Origin: Pleodorina starrii
Lineage: Eukaryota > Chlorophyta > Chlorophyceae > Chlamydomonadales > Volvocaceae
Direction: 5' to 3'
Length of the DNA stretch: 64,000 bases
Assembly (NCBI GenBank): GCA_030267565.1
Contig: BRXU01000002.1
Location: forward strand, 8,189,001-8,253,000
Within the stretch, counting starts at the first letter, position 1. Every line of letters begins with the position of its first letter. The notes below the pieces were generated by a model. That model was given only the letters and a program-made list of their open reading frames with translations. It was not told the origin of the DNA and ran no database searches. The position numbers and the translations under genes were made by a program. Below, piece after piece: positions 11,801-22,612 of the stretch.

Positions 11801-14800
11801 GCATGGCGGCGGCGTTGCGGCGCCGCAGCGCACGTCGCTCCGCACGTGTGGAGAACCGAAACCACAGCACGGGCAGCACGCGGCATGACACGCCCGTGTC
11901 CGGAACCGGGGTGGTGCCCGCCTGCGGCTGCTGCCCCTTCGGCTGCTGCTGCTGCTGCTGCGATCCGGGCGGCTGCTGGGGGTTTCGGAGCACGGAGCCT
12001 CCCGCTCCAAGCGCCCTGCCAATCGCGCCGCCGCCGTCACCGTCGCCGGCGGCCTGCGGGCCGCTGCCGGCGGCTCCTGCCGCATGTCGGCCCGGCGGCC
12101 GGCCTTCCTGATCGAACCCAGGCTGCGTGCCGGGACGGGGGTGGCTGTGTGGCGGGTGTTGTGCTGGGAGCGTGTACGTGTCGGAGTCTAGGGCTTCCCC
12201 CAGAGCCGGCCGCTCGAATTCCACCCACTCCAGCCACCCGTTGGTGTAGTACCCGGCGATGGGCGGCAGGACGCCAGCGCGTACGGCGGCGAGTACGGCA
12301 CGGATGTTGGAGGCGTCGTCCAAGGCCTGGGAGTACGGCACGCGGGGGCGGACGGGCAGGACGAGCAGCGCGGGGCGGTGCGGGCGGTGACGGTGTCTGG
12401 CCAGAAGAGAAAAAGTATCGGTGCCGGTAAGGTCTCGCTCTCGAGGATTCATAAGGAGAGTGATTTGAAGAGTGAATTTGCAGAAACGAAACACAAAAAG
12501 CCCGGCGGACGCTGGAGCCTGAAGGACGACTGGGGGGGAGATGCAACCAACGGGTTTCGATTTCGTAAATTTCGTAAACGGGGATGCATACCGGTAAGGG
12601 AGGGCAGGGTAAATGTAAGCATGGGCACGGTAAGAGCCGGATCGGGGTCAGGGGCAGGGCCAGCATGGAACGATCGAACGTAGTAGAAACCTCACGCACA
12701 CGGATTTGCAGCGCGGGCTGCGAAGAAGGGTCCCGTGAGAAGAGGCAGGGCAAGGGGCCGCGGCGGTCCGCCGAGACTGTGCAAGAGGCCGTGTAGACCG
12801 CGTGTGTGTGGGCCTCGACGGTCGGACGTCGTTGGTACCAGTGCCTGATCAGGCATCCTACGCCCCTAGGGTGTCCGCCGACAGCCCGGCGCACCCCGGC
12901 GCAGGCCAAACGCCAGACTTCCCCGACCGTTGACAGGAGCACCCCCCCGCGTCCTGCTCCCTGCTGCCGTACGGTACGACGCTGTCGTACACTCCCGAGG
13001 AACCGCATGCATCGGCGCGGAGCGACACGGCACGCCACTCCACTCCACACCGGCACACACAGGATCGCCCACCTGAACGCAGGGCAACGAAGCCAGGCCG
13101 TTGGTCAGTCCCGCCGCCAGCTCCGCCGCCTCCGCCGTATCAGCGGCGGCGGCGCCGTCGATGCCGTTCCCGGCTCCGTCGATGCCGTTCCCGGCGGCGG
13201 CGCCGCGGCCCTCGCCACTCGCCGCCGCAGCCCTGCCGCCGCCGCCGCCAGCGCCGCCGCCACCGCCCTCCCCCCCGGCGGTCACCGCGAACAACGCCCC
13301 GCATTGGAGGGGGCACGTGACGTTGAGGTGGCGGCTCAGGAGCACGGAATCAAAGAGGCCTGGCGGCGGGCAGGGCAGGGCAGTGCGTCATTGGATAAGG
13401 CTGCAGCAACACGCCCCCTCGATAACCGGGGGGTTGTAAGCGTGCAATGCAATGCGTCCATGAATATGATATGGTTGCAGCAACCAGCGGCCCCCCCCTG
13501 ATAACCGGGGGGCGGTGCAAGGGGAGGGGCAGCAAAGTTCAAAGTCCGACTAGGCTATCAGGTGACGGTGGGGGCTGTGGGGGAGCTGGAGGTGCAGGGG
13601 GCTAGGGGGGAGGGTACCAGACAGGAACCGCCTGCTGCAGCTGCAACAGCGATCCACAGCCAAGTGGCGGAGGCGGGCGATAGAGGGGGGATCAGGGAGT
13701 GATGTGCTCCTTTACATAACAACGAGACACTGCGGACGCGACAGAGAGGGGGGGTCAGGGAGTGTGCATGGCCGAAGATGGCCGCAGCGTGCATGGCTAA
13801 GGACGCGAGACAGAGCGAAATGGCGCGGAGAGGTCAGGGGTAGGGGCTGCCCGCAGTATAGGCCGCGTATAGGCCGCGGGGGATTGGGTCGCTGCTTTCC
13901 ATCCGCAGCCTTTCGTCCACAGGGGCGACCTGCTCTCGGGGGTATAAAGAGAATTTCGCAGCAGAGAAGGAGACGGCTCGGGGGCACGCACGCATGTCGG
14001 CGGCTCGGCATGTCGGCAATCGCAAACCCCCCCCCACTCCGTATGTGGGTCGGCAGCACGCGACTTCGTCACGAGCAGAAGGAGGTCCCTTCAACCCGCA
14101 GTAGTCGCCCCGCTTTCCGTCGTCATGACTACTCCCACTACCCCGCAGTCGCCCCGCAGTCGCCCCGCCTTCCCGTCTCCATGACCACTCCCATCACCCC
14201 GGGGGTGGGTGGTTATGGAGACCCCCGGCCCGCTCGGTCCCCCTCGGTCCCCCTCGCCCCGGGCCGTCTTAATTACCCACCACCCCTCGCACGCCCCGCC
14301 AGAGCCTCCTGTCCCCCAATTGCCGGGTTCCGGATGCGTTCGCTAGCGCCGTCTCCGTCCTTTCGCTGCGGTATCTCCCTCTGATCCCCCAGCTCCTAGC
14401 CATATACAATACCGGCGGCCGTGCCAAGGTTGAGAGCGCCCCGAGACCGACCCAAGCACCGACCCACCTAGAGTACGAAACAGCGACGGCGGCTTCCTGC
14501 CGCCCCCTGCCCCGCCCTCCCTCGCCTGCGGCTGCGGCTGCGCCGCCTCCCCCTGCGGCTGCCGCTGGGGCCCCTGCTGCTGCTGCTGCTGCTGCTGCCG
14601 CGCCAGCAGCAGCGGCCGCAGCGGCTGCTCTCCAAAGAGCAGTCGTGGCTCGCTGTTCGGGAGCGCCTGCCGGATGCTGAACGGCACGGACCGCTGGTTG
14701 TGCCAGATCTGCGGGTGGGCAACACGGCGCGCGGGGGAAAGGAGAAGAGGGAGGTGGAAAGGAGAGGAGAGAGGTGGAAAGGAGAGGCGAGGGGTGGAAA

Positions 14801-17800
14801 GGAGAGGAGGGAGGTGGAAAGGAGAGGAGAGAGGTGGAAAGGAGAGGAGAGAGCGCGTGGGGAAGGGGCTGAGAGCCAGATGCGGCAATGGTGTCGGTTG
14901 CAGCAAGCAGCCATCTAGAAACCCGTAATGCTAAAACCAAGCCAATCAAACGCCGAGCCGCTCCAAAGAAAGGCGGAGTTATCCAGGTATAGGCGGGAGG
15001 GGTTTGTCCATGTGTAGGCGGGACGCGGGAGGGGGGCGACGCTTCAGTAGGAGAGTCGCCGCGCAGTCGACTTATGGGGAGAGCGGGTCCTAACGCGGCG
15101 ACGCGACGCCGGGACAGCAGGCTAGGAAAGGTGCCCGAACTCTGATCAGGAAGGACGACCTTCGGAGGCCCCCCGTGCTTACTTATCCAAACCCAGCCCG
15201 TGTCTCGCGCGCGCTGTGGTGTGGGGTTGGGTGCGCCGTATATGCGTCCGTACGACATTGCCGTATACCGTACCTTCCAGGCCATCTGGTGTATGGCGTG
15301 CAGCGCGGCGTCCTGGTCGTATTGTTGTTGCTGCTGTTGCGGTTGGCGGCCGCCGCCCCCGCCCGCTCCGCGCAGGCCGCGCGTCAGCAGCCGGCCCCAG
15401 GCGCGGCCCTGGTTCATCTGGTTGTAGCAGTGCACGTACAGGTCCTCAAGCACTGCGGCAGCGGAGGCAACGAGGTTTGGCGGGCAGCGCGGGGGGGGGG
15501 TTGAAAAGAAAATTTCGCAGCGGAGAAGGAAACGGCGTTAGCGAACGGACCGGGGGGGGGACGCGGCAGGAGGCAGCGGCAGGAAAGTGGGGCTGGGGTT
15601 GGGGGGTCGCAGCGCTAAGGAACGCGGTGCAGGGTCGGGTGAGGAACAGCAGGAGGCGGAGGCGGAGGCGGAGGGGGCTTGCATATCGGTACGTGCATAA
15701 AACTATAAAACCCTTAAGCCCTGAGTTGGTACTGGATGCAGCCAAGAGGAGGGCAGGGGAGGCAGGGGAGGAGGAGGAGGAGGCGCAGTGGCTGGGAGCC
15801 GCGATGCCTTGCCTGGGAGCCTTGGCTACAGGCGTCCAGGCAGGCAGGTAGGCAGGCTCCCCACAGATATGATACAGGCGGTCAGGGCAGGCAGACAAGC
15901 AGGCGGGCTGGCAGGCGTCCAGGCAGGCAGGTAGGCAGGCTCCCCACAGATACGATACAGCTGGCCGGCAGGCAGGCGGCCAGGCAGGCAGGCAGGGCGG
16001 CCGGCAGGCGGGCTGGCAGGCAAGCAGGCGGGCAGGCTCCCGGCGCTGTCCGGGCGCTGTCGGCGCCGCGTGGCCGACACATACCGACGATCCCAGCGCT
16101 AGCACCAGTGGGAGACGGTCGAAGGCGGCGGCCCCTGGGGTACCACGATCCATCCATCTCCCACCCGCCCACCATCTGCCTTATCCGCCTCTCATCCTCC
16201 TCTCATCCTCCTCTCATCCGCCTCTCATCCTCCTCTCATCCGCCTCTCACCCTCTGTCGCGCACTGGCCCAGCACCCTCCTCGCCTCCTCCACGGCGCGA
16301 GCCGGCAGCGCAGGCAGCGGGTCCGGGGGTCCCTGGCTGGGCCCGCCCTCCCAGGCCTACACAAGAAGGGAGCGCGGAGGCGAGGAAGCGGGGAAGCAGG
16401 GAACTGGGGAAGCGCAAACTGGGATGGGAGGGCGCCCGGGGGGAGCGGAAGCGGAAGCGGACTCGGGGGAAGAATCGCGGGCGGGTGCGATACTGCCGTT
16501 GGGAGACGGTCGCGTTGGGGGGCGGGGGCAGTCGGTCGAGGCGGCGCGATGCCGGGAGAGGGGGCACACACGCAAACACCAGGTACAGAGACACGCGTCT
16601 GCCCAGCTCGAAACCCGAAGCGGGCCCTCATTCCTGCCCTCCCCGCTCCCCGCCCTGCTCAGCCAGCCCTGCACGACACAGCATCCCTCTCTTCCGCACC
16701 CGCCTGTTCCGTGCGACAAAGCCCGCATTAAGTGGGCTGTAGGTGGAACCACCCGCTGCCCTGCCCGGCAGAAGCCCCACCTGATCCGTCATGATGGACC
16801 GCATTACGTCCCGACTCAGGTACGCGGCGGGCAGCTGCGAGGGGGGCAGCGGCGGGGCGGGGCGGGGTGGCGCGGGACTCAGGTACGACTCAGGTACGAC
16901 TCAGGTGCGACTCAGGTACGCTGCGGGCAGCTGCGAGGGGGACACAGGGGGAGTGATGTGCTCCTTTATATAAGAATGAGTCACTGCGGACGTTGTCCAG
17001 GGGGACACAGGGAGCCGGCGCGGGTCGGGTCGGGTTGGGACGAGGCGGGTCGGGTCGGGTCGGGACGAGGCGGGTCGGGTCGGGTCGGGAGGGGGCGGGT
17101 GGGGACGTGGCGGGTGGGGACGGGGGGGGACGTGGCGGGTCGGGTCGGGTCGGGACGAGGCGGGTCGGGACGAGGCGGGTCGGGACGAGGCGGGTCGGGT
17201 CGGGTCGGGACGAGGCGGGTCGGGTCGGGACGAGGCGGGTCGGGTCGGGTCGGGACGAGGCGGGTCGGGTCGGGTCGGGACGAGGCGGGTCGGGTCGGGA
17301 CGAGGGGGGTCGGGTCGGGTCGGGACGAGGCGGGTCGGGTCGGGTCGGGACGGGTCGGGACGAGGCGGGTCGGGACGAGGCGGGTCGGGTCGGGACGAGG
17401 CGGGTCGGGTCGGGTCGGGGCGGGGCGGGTCGGGACGAGGCGGGTCGGGTCGGGTCGGGACGTGGCGGGTCGGGTCGGGACGAGGCGGGTCGGGTCGGGT
17501 CGGGTCGGGTCGGGACGAGGCGGGTCGGGTCGGGTCGGGACGAGGCGGGTCGGGACGAGGCGGGTCGGGTCGGGACGAGGCGGGTCGGGTCGGGACGAGG
17601 CGGGTCGGGTCGGGTCGGGACGGGTCGGGACGAGGCGGGTCGGGACGAGGCGGGTCGGGTCGGGACGAGGCGGGTCGGGTCGGGTCGGGACGAGGCGGGT
17701 CGGGACGAGGCGGGTCGGGTCGGGTCGGGACGAGGCGGGTCGGGTCGGGACGAGGCGGGTCGGGTCGGGACGAGGCGGGTCGGGTCGGGTCGGGTCGGGT

Positions 17801-20800
17801 CGGGACGAGGCGGGTCGGGACGAGGCGGGTCGGGTCGGGACGAGGCGGGTCGGGTCGGGTCGGGACGAGGCGGGTCGGGACGAGGCGGGTCGGGTCGGGA
17901 CGAGGCGGGTCGGGTCGGGACGAGGCGGGGCGGGTCGGGGCGGGTCGGGTCGGGACGAGGCGGGTCGGGTCGGGTCGGGACGAGGCGGGTCGGGTCGGGT
18001 CGGGACGAGGCGGGTCGGGTCGGGTCGGGTCGGGACGAGGCGGGTCGGGACGAGGCGGGTCGGGTCGGGTCGGGTCGGGACGAGGCGGGTCGGGTCGGGT
18101 CGGGTCGGGACGAGGCGGGTCGGGTCGGGTCGGGTCGGGACGAGGCGGGTCGGGTCGGGTCGGGTCGGGACGAGGCGGGTCGGGTCGGGACGAGGCGGGT
18201 CGGGACGAGGCGGGGTAGGTCATGGCAGGGGAGGAGGATGGCTACACGGAGGCGGGGCGGCGTTCCGATGACGGCAGTAGCGCCCCCCGTCGGCCGGCCC
18301 CCCCCTCCCCCAATAAACAACCGACAGCCGGCGCGGTGGACGAGCCAAGGCGGTGTGCGTGTGTGCGCGGCTTATCTCGAGTCCACCAGTCATGGCGGCG
18401 CGAGCACGGGCGTCGGTATGTGGGCACTCGCCAGCCCAACGGAGGAAGCTGGAGGAAGCTAAAGGGCCTAAGCACCCTAAGCGCCTTCCAATTTGCTGCA
18501 CCCCGGGACCCGGGATGCGGCGCGCGGGACCCGCGAGACTGGTTGCACTTGCACGTCCCACCCTTTACCTGCCGGGGGAGGCAAGCAGGGCCGGGAGGAA
18601 GGGGACGAAGGAGAGGACGGAGACGAGGGACGAAGAAGAGGACATACAAACAGGACAGGGAAGCGTGCGCCCGCCAGCCCGGCCTGGCCCGTGATCCCCT
18701 ACCTTGAGCCGATCGAGCAGGAAGGCCCTATGAGGCTCGGTTTGGTCGTACCCGGACGGCTGCCGTACGATGGCGGTCGTGGCAGGACATGCACAGGGGG
18801 CGTGGGGCCAAGGGGAAGGCGAAGGTAGTTGGCGGCTCCGAAACCCCTAGGCGATGCAAGTGCCAGATGGAGTATCGCAGCATGAGGATCACAGCAGCCG
18901 AGATCGTTTTGCTAGGGTCAGGGAGTGCTAGGGTGTGCGCATGTGAGCTGTGCTGCAGCACACACATGTGACCGACAGAGGACGGGCGACACGGGGCTTC
19001 CAGTTGCGACATGACAGGACTGCAGGTGTGAGAATGAGACAGAGAGCAGGTATGCGAGTTGAGTACTTGAAATGTTGAGGAAGACAGAGAGAGAGGGAGA
19101 GAGAGAAAGATGCAGCAGAGCGCGAGCGACGGGCAGACGGCAGCAAGCGAGTATACTCGTAACGCGGACTGAGCTGAGCAAACACTCGTGCCAAATTCAC
19201 CTATCCTCCCGAGTACGGCATGTGTGCATGATAAGACGTTGTCGTTTGTACGGTGTCGTATTCCGTACCTGAAGTACGGCAACGCAGTGGATGTTGCGAG
19301 TCTGCGCCTCGCTCGAGTAAAAGGTCCGGGAGGAGGGCGTGAAGAGGTGACCCACCTGCAGTGTGATGTGAGGAACACACACCGGGGGGGGGATATAATA
19401 GGGGGGATAGGACAGTGAGATAAGGAAGACACCGCAATGTGATGAGGAAGACACACCGGGAGGGGGGTGGACGGAGGCGACGCAGGGGGAGGGCCAGGGC
19501 CAGAGAGAGGCGCGTGTGCCCCGTGTGACACGCGTAAGCAATACTTGGCAAGTAATACGAAACCGCAGCGGAAAGAAGTAGTATGAAACCGCAGCGGAAA
19601 GGAGTAGTATGAAACCGCAGCGGAAAGAAGTAGTATGAAACCGCAGCGGAAAGAAGTAGTATGAAACCGCAGCGGAAAGAAGTAGTATGAAACCGCAGCG
19701 GAAAGAAGTATGAAACCGCAGCGGAAAGAAGTAGTATGAAACCTCAGCGATGGAACGGAGGCGTGGGTGTACAATACGGTCACAGAAACCACTCAGGCGA
19801 GCGCAAAGCACCAATGATGGTTCCGGTTCCAATGCCTCCACTTTCACTATCGATCGGCGCATAACCCCACTGCAACATACCACCTCAACCTCAGCCCCCC
19901 GTCCCAGCTAACAGCCCCCGCCCCCGCCCCGCTCGGTAAGGTTACAGGTATGTTCGGTGAGTATTGCTGGGTTCTGGGTCCGTTCGCTAACGCCGTCTCC
20001 TTCTCCGCTGCGAAATTCTCTTTATACCCCCGCCCCCGCCTCAGCGGCTCAGCCCGACCCTTGATCAACCCGCCCTCCCAGCTCCCACCCGCCATACCCA
20101 GAAGTCTGCCGCCGGCGCATCGCTGCCCCCGTCCGTCGCCGCGCCCGCGAACAGCAGGAACGGCCGGACACCACCCGCCGCCGAAGAGGGCACAGTTGCG
20201 GTCGCGACTGCTGCTGCTGCTGCGGCGGCGGCGGCGGCGGCGGGACGCCCGGGCGTGGAGCTGCCTGCGGCCCCAGGGCCCATGCCCGGGCCGTTTTGGA
20301 CCTGGCTGCATCCCGCGATCGACTGCGGCAAAGACGACGAGGCAGACGATGGCTGCAGCGGATGGGGCTGCTGCTGCTGCTGCGGCAGCGGCGGCGGCGG
20401 CGGGACCTCGCCCCGTGCGATGCACCGCAACGCATCGTACTGACGCTTCAGGCCCACGCCCTGCGTGCGCACGTATACGCGGGCGGCCCACGCATGCAAG
20501 CAAGCAAGCGCACACATGTGTGCATGAGCACGGATGCACACGCAGGCAGCATCACACTCGCGCACGCACGTACGCAGACGGCCGCACAGGTGCACACGCA
20601 CACTCGCCGGGGCACGCATACACAACAGAGCTTCACACACACGCGGCTCTCTGTGTATGCGTGAAGCCACACATACACAGAGCTTATGTATCGTGCTATG
20701 GCCGCACAAACGCCGATGTAGTCAAGACGTGCACACACACACACGGGACGGGACGGGGCCAGGGGAAGTGGGTAACAGAAGACGACCCAAATGAGGCACG

Positions 20801-22272
20801 TGGACGTGGACGAGGACGAGGAGGAGGAGGAGGAGGAGAAGGAGGAGGAGGGGGAATCAAGGAGGACAGCCCGGAGAGGCGCGCCGCTTCCCTCAGGGCG
20901 GAGGCGCCGGGGGGCCCGTGGGGTCCTGGTCTGGCGGGCCAGAGTGGTCGGGCGGGTCGGACGCCAACCGATTGGAACACAAATGGAAACCAACCCAGAT
21001 ACGCCGGCTCGTGGCAAGCTCGTGGCGGCGAGCAACCAACAATGCTGGCAGGGGCCACGTAGGTTCCCTCCCTGCAGCTCCCTCGCCGTAACTTGCTGCG
21101 CGGCCCGATGTCCCAATGCGTAGCTCGACTCGCCACGTCCCCTGCTCAGTCGCCTGCCCTGCCCACAGGATGCCACCGGCCCAAGCAGCAAGCACCCAGG
21201 GTCCAGATCCCGCCGGCTGCCGCAGTCCCGGCTCCGAAACCCCAGCGGCAACGGGGGGATGCTGCGGCGCGGGTCGCGCCCGCTGACGCAGCGGCTGAGA
21301 CCCGCGCCCCAGCATCCCCCCGGCCGCGCGGTCGCCTTCTTTCTGCTGGAGATATCAGGTAATCCTCAGGAAATACCCCAGGTAACTGCGTTGCGTTCCC
21401 TCGTCCCGGGCCGTTTTCTTTTACCCCCGTTTACCCAGCTCGACCCTTTCGCGCCCCAGACACCATTCAAAGGAGCGAGCTGGGGCGTGCGGTCCCTCAG
21501 CTACGTCCTTTCGGGGCCCAGCTGCCCCGTTGGATGAGCCTGCCTCGTTCCTTCTCTAATAAGCCCCCTCGCTGGGGTTCTTATTCATCAAACCCCCCGG
21601 CTGGCCATCCCACCTTGACCACCAGCCCAAAGTCGGCCAATAGATGGCGCTGCCAGGCGGGGTCGGCAGCCGTCACCGCGAGGCGGAGCCGCCGACAAGT
21701 GCTGCCCAGGCTCAGCAAGTCCTGGCGGGAAAAGTGATGGGTTGGTAAGAGACGGGGGTTTGGGGGTGGGAGGCGGAAGACGGCCGGGAGAAGGGCGGGG
21801 GAAGGGGAGGCCGGCAAGGGGGGAAGGGAAGACCAGAAAAGAGGTCACCAGGGAAGGGGGCGATGCAGAGACGGCTCGTGGTTTGCGATTTTATTGATTC
21901 AGAAGGCTTTGGGGCGGCAAGGTGGCAGCGCTGGCACGCAAACGGCGTGTGGGGCGCACGGTGGAAGACGCTGGCGGCAGGCCGAGCGTGACGTGGGCTG
22001 CCGTCACGCTCCTGAATAGGGCGAAAGCCGCCCAAGGCGATTCATCTTTCACGTTGTTCTATTGTTGAGCATGGCGAAACAAACTTCACGGGTTTACAAT
22101 GCTTGCGGAGGAAGCCGGGTAACAACGGCAGCACATCGTTCGAACTCCACGTGGCGCGATAAGACCGATCCTTGCTCCCTACCCTGAGGGACTCAGTTGA
22201 TGATGCAATGTGTTGAAGGCAAAGGTCATCGAGTGCCTCAAGGTCGCCCACGGCGGTGTGGGACTCGTCCAT
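8895..22272 (-). CDS. long F-box protein with low-complexity exon
   Basis: Fifteen exons, read from the high end: 22183-22272, 21614-21721, 21435-21500, 20098-20460, 18703-18759, 16781-16834, 16251-16356, 16085-16134, 15274-15444, 14468-14708, 13073-13359, 10439-12326, 10123-10196, 9413-9526 and 8895-8969. The total is 3,744 nt, 1,247 aa. Residues about 12-60 form an F-box split by intron 1 (LDDLCLQHI ... DLLSLGSTCRRLRL ... PAWQRHL), the motif that binds Skp1 in SCF ubiquitin ligases. SSW and KRQYDAL follow, as often happens just after an F-box. The middle has conserved-looking islands I cannot assign (DLYVHCYNQMNQGRAW, HLNVTCPLQCGALF, GYYTNGWLEWVEFE) separated by Gln, Gly and Ala tracts. Residues about 970-1060 are a Glu/Asp-rich stretch. 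Inferred role: substrate adaptor. Weak points: exon 9 could start at 15452 instead of 15444, the last exon is tentative, and the exon 5-6 join spans 1.9 kb. A split into two genes is possible but nothing requires it. Confidence 0.65.
9530..9612. repeat. GAGGGCGGGTGC-type tandem repeat in intron
   Basis: Imperfect repeats of GAGGGCGGGTGCGG-type units directly beside the splice acceptor of the 9413-9526 exon. On the transcribed strand they form a long pyrimidine-rich tract. Confidence 0.6.
13690..13740 (+). repeat. dispersed element B, copy 1
   Basis: About 50 bp, matching the consensus TCAGGGAGTGATRTGCTCC, then a TTTAYATAA core, then GACACTGCGGACG. It lies in the F-box gene intron between the 14468-14708 and 13073-13359 exons, antisense to transcription. 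A partial second start (GGGGTCAGGGAGTG) follows at about 13750. Confidence 0.8.
13941..13982 (+). repeat. dispersed element A, copy 1
   Basis: GTATAAAGAGAATTTCGCAG followed by CAGAGAAGGAGACGG. It lies in the same F-box gene intron as B copy 1 and A copy 2. The element core is GCAGCGGAGAAGGAGACGGC. Confidence 0.8.
14325..14386 (-). repeat. dispersed element A, copy 2
   Basis: Reverse-oriented copy (GCGTTCGCTAGCGCCGTCTC then TCGCTGCGGTATCTCCCTC), about 80 bp below the 14468 splice donor of the F-box gene. The flanking 14247-14275 segment (CCCGGGCCGTCTTAATTA) matches one end of element C. Confidence 0.75.
14735..14856. repeat. purine-rich tandem repeat beside a splice acceptor
   Basis: Units of GGTGGAAAGGAGAGGAGRGA, roughly 20-24 bp, repeated about five times. 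It sits within 30 bp of the acceptor of the 14468-14708 exon. On the transcribed minus strand it is a 120-nt polypyrimidine tract. Confidence 0.8.
15501..15551 (+). repeat. dispersed element A, copy 3
   Basis: AAATTTCGCAGCGGAGAAGG then AAACGGCGTTAGCGAACGGA, an almost complete copy. It lies about 50 bp upstream of the 15444/15452 acceptor in the F-box transcript, where its complement supplies pyrimidine-rich sequence. Confidence 0.85.
15831..16050. repeat. GCAGGCAGGCGG-type repeat with a larger duplication
   Basis: A field of GCAGG and GCGGG tetra- and pentamers. A longer unit that includes CTCCCCACAGATAYGATACA occurs twice, about 80 bp apart (around 15857 and 15938). It lies in the F-box gene intron between the 16085-16134 and 15274-15444 exons. 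Confidence 0.8.
16805..16942 (-). repeat. partial duplication of a splice acceptor and exon start
   Basis: The true acceptor and first bases of the 16781-16834 exon (CTCGCAG then CTGCCCGC...GTACCTGAGTC on the minus strand) recur about 100 bp upstream, near 16935. Several short GTACGACTCAG units lie between the two. The upstream copy keeps a good acceptor but soon degenerates into these units, so it could act as a decoy 3' splice site. Confidence 0.7.
16946..17000 (+). repeat. dispersed element B, copy 2
   Basis: GGGAGTGATGTGCTCCTTTA, TATAAGAATGAGTCACTGCG, GACGTTGT. Full-length copy between the duplicated acceptor and the large minisatellite, antisense to the F-box gene and about 110 bp upstream of its 16834 acceptor. 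Confidence 0.85.
17005..18215. repeat. 1.2-kb G-rich minisatellite
   Basis: Built from CGGGT pentamers and the 15-bp unit CGGGTCGGGACGAGG in irregular higher-order combinations, almost without other sequence. All frames stay open because the unit lacks stops, giving spurious proteins (RVGSGRDEAG on the plus strand, RPDPTRPASS on the minus). It lies wholly inside the F-box gene intron between the 18703-18759 and 16781-16834 exons. The transcribed strand is C-rich; the displaced strand has a GGG run about every 5 bp and is a strong G-quadruplex candidate. Confidence 0.95.
19552..19745. repeat. 26-bp tandem repeat sharing the element A core
   Basis: About seven units of GTATGAAACCGCAGCGGAAA plus GAAGTA. 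The CGCAGCGGA core equals the middle of element A, suggesting that a copy of A was amplified locally. It lies in the F-box gene intron between exons 20098-20460 and 18703-18759. Confidence 0.85.
19977..20031 (-). repeat. dispersed element A, copy 4
   Basis: Complete reverse copy: GGTCCGTTCGCTAACGCCGT, CTCCTTCTCCGCTGCGAAAT, TCTCTTTATACCCC. It begins about 65 bp inside the intron after the 20098 splice donor of the F-box gene. Confidence 0.85.
21349..21422 (+). repeat. dispersed element C, copy 1
   Basis: GAGATATCAGGTAATCCTCA, then CCCCAGGTAACTGCGTTGCG, then TTCCCTCGTCCCGGGCCGTT. It sits in the F-box gene intron within 12 bp of the 21435-21500 exon. A reverse copy lies in a NAA10 intron at 24724-24796, and a fragment at 14247-14275. 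Confidence 0.8.
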
Positions 22273-22612
22273 AATTCAGCTGTGCCTTCACAATTGCTGG
22301 CAACACAATTGCTCCGTTTCAACAAGACACCTTCGCACGTATTCCTTTAGCAAGCTCTCAAGTCCGGATTCCGGAGTTCTCGATGGTTAGTTTAAATCCC
22401 AACGGCGGTCGTACGGCTTTTACTGCCTGACTCTCTCCTTGGGTGGTGGAATTATACAGGTGTATCTAATAACAGACAAAACTCAGGGCACACTTGGCCA
22501 TCGCCGACAACGCACTGCTTCGCCGCCTGCCGCCACACACGTTACACATCGGGCTAGGCCACCCGTCGTATTATACCTTACATAGCCTGTAGATCTAAAG
22601 CCGGAACAGAAA
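22273..22612. promoter_or_regulatory. divergent intergenic region, F-box gene / NAA10
   Basis: The start codons of the minus-strand F-box gene and the plus-strand NAA10 gene are 340 bp apart, facing away from each other. This span is locally lower in G+C than the gene bodies and has repeated ACAATTGCT-type words near 22290-22315. It must hold both promoters and 5' leaders, so a shared bidirectional promoter is likely. No specific factor site could be assigned. Confidence 0.6.

Noticed and set aside
17005..18215. CRISPR-like array
   Set aside because: Units are 5-15 bp, irregular and without unique spacers, in nuclear eukaryotic sequence.
16424..18462. Long open frames encoding RVGSGRDEAG- and RPDPTRPASS-type repeats on both strands
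   Set aside because: The minisatellite unit simply lacks stop codons in most frames. There is no start context, domain or splice partner, and exons of a minus-strand gene lie on both sides.
18466..18592. Possible extra F-box gene exon (VKGGTCKCNQSRGS)
   Set aside because: The flanking exons join directly in phase 0 with a smooth protein reading (LLDRLK then LPAAYL). The candidate needs a weak donor and adds unstructured sequence.
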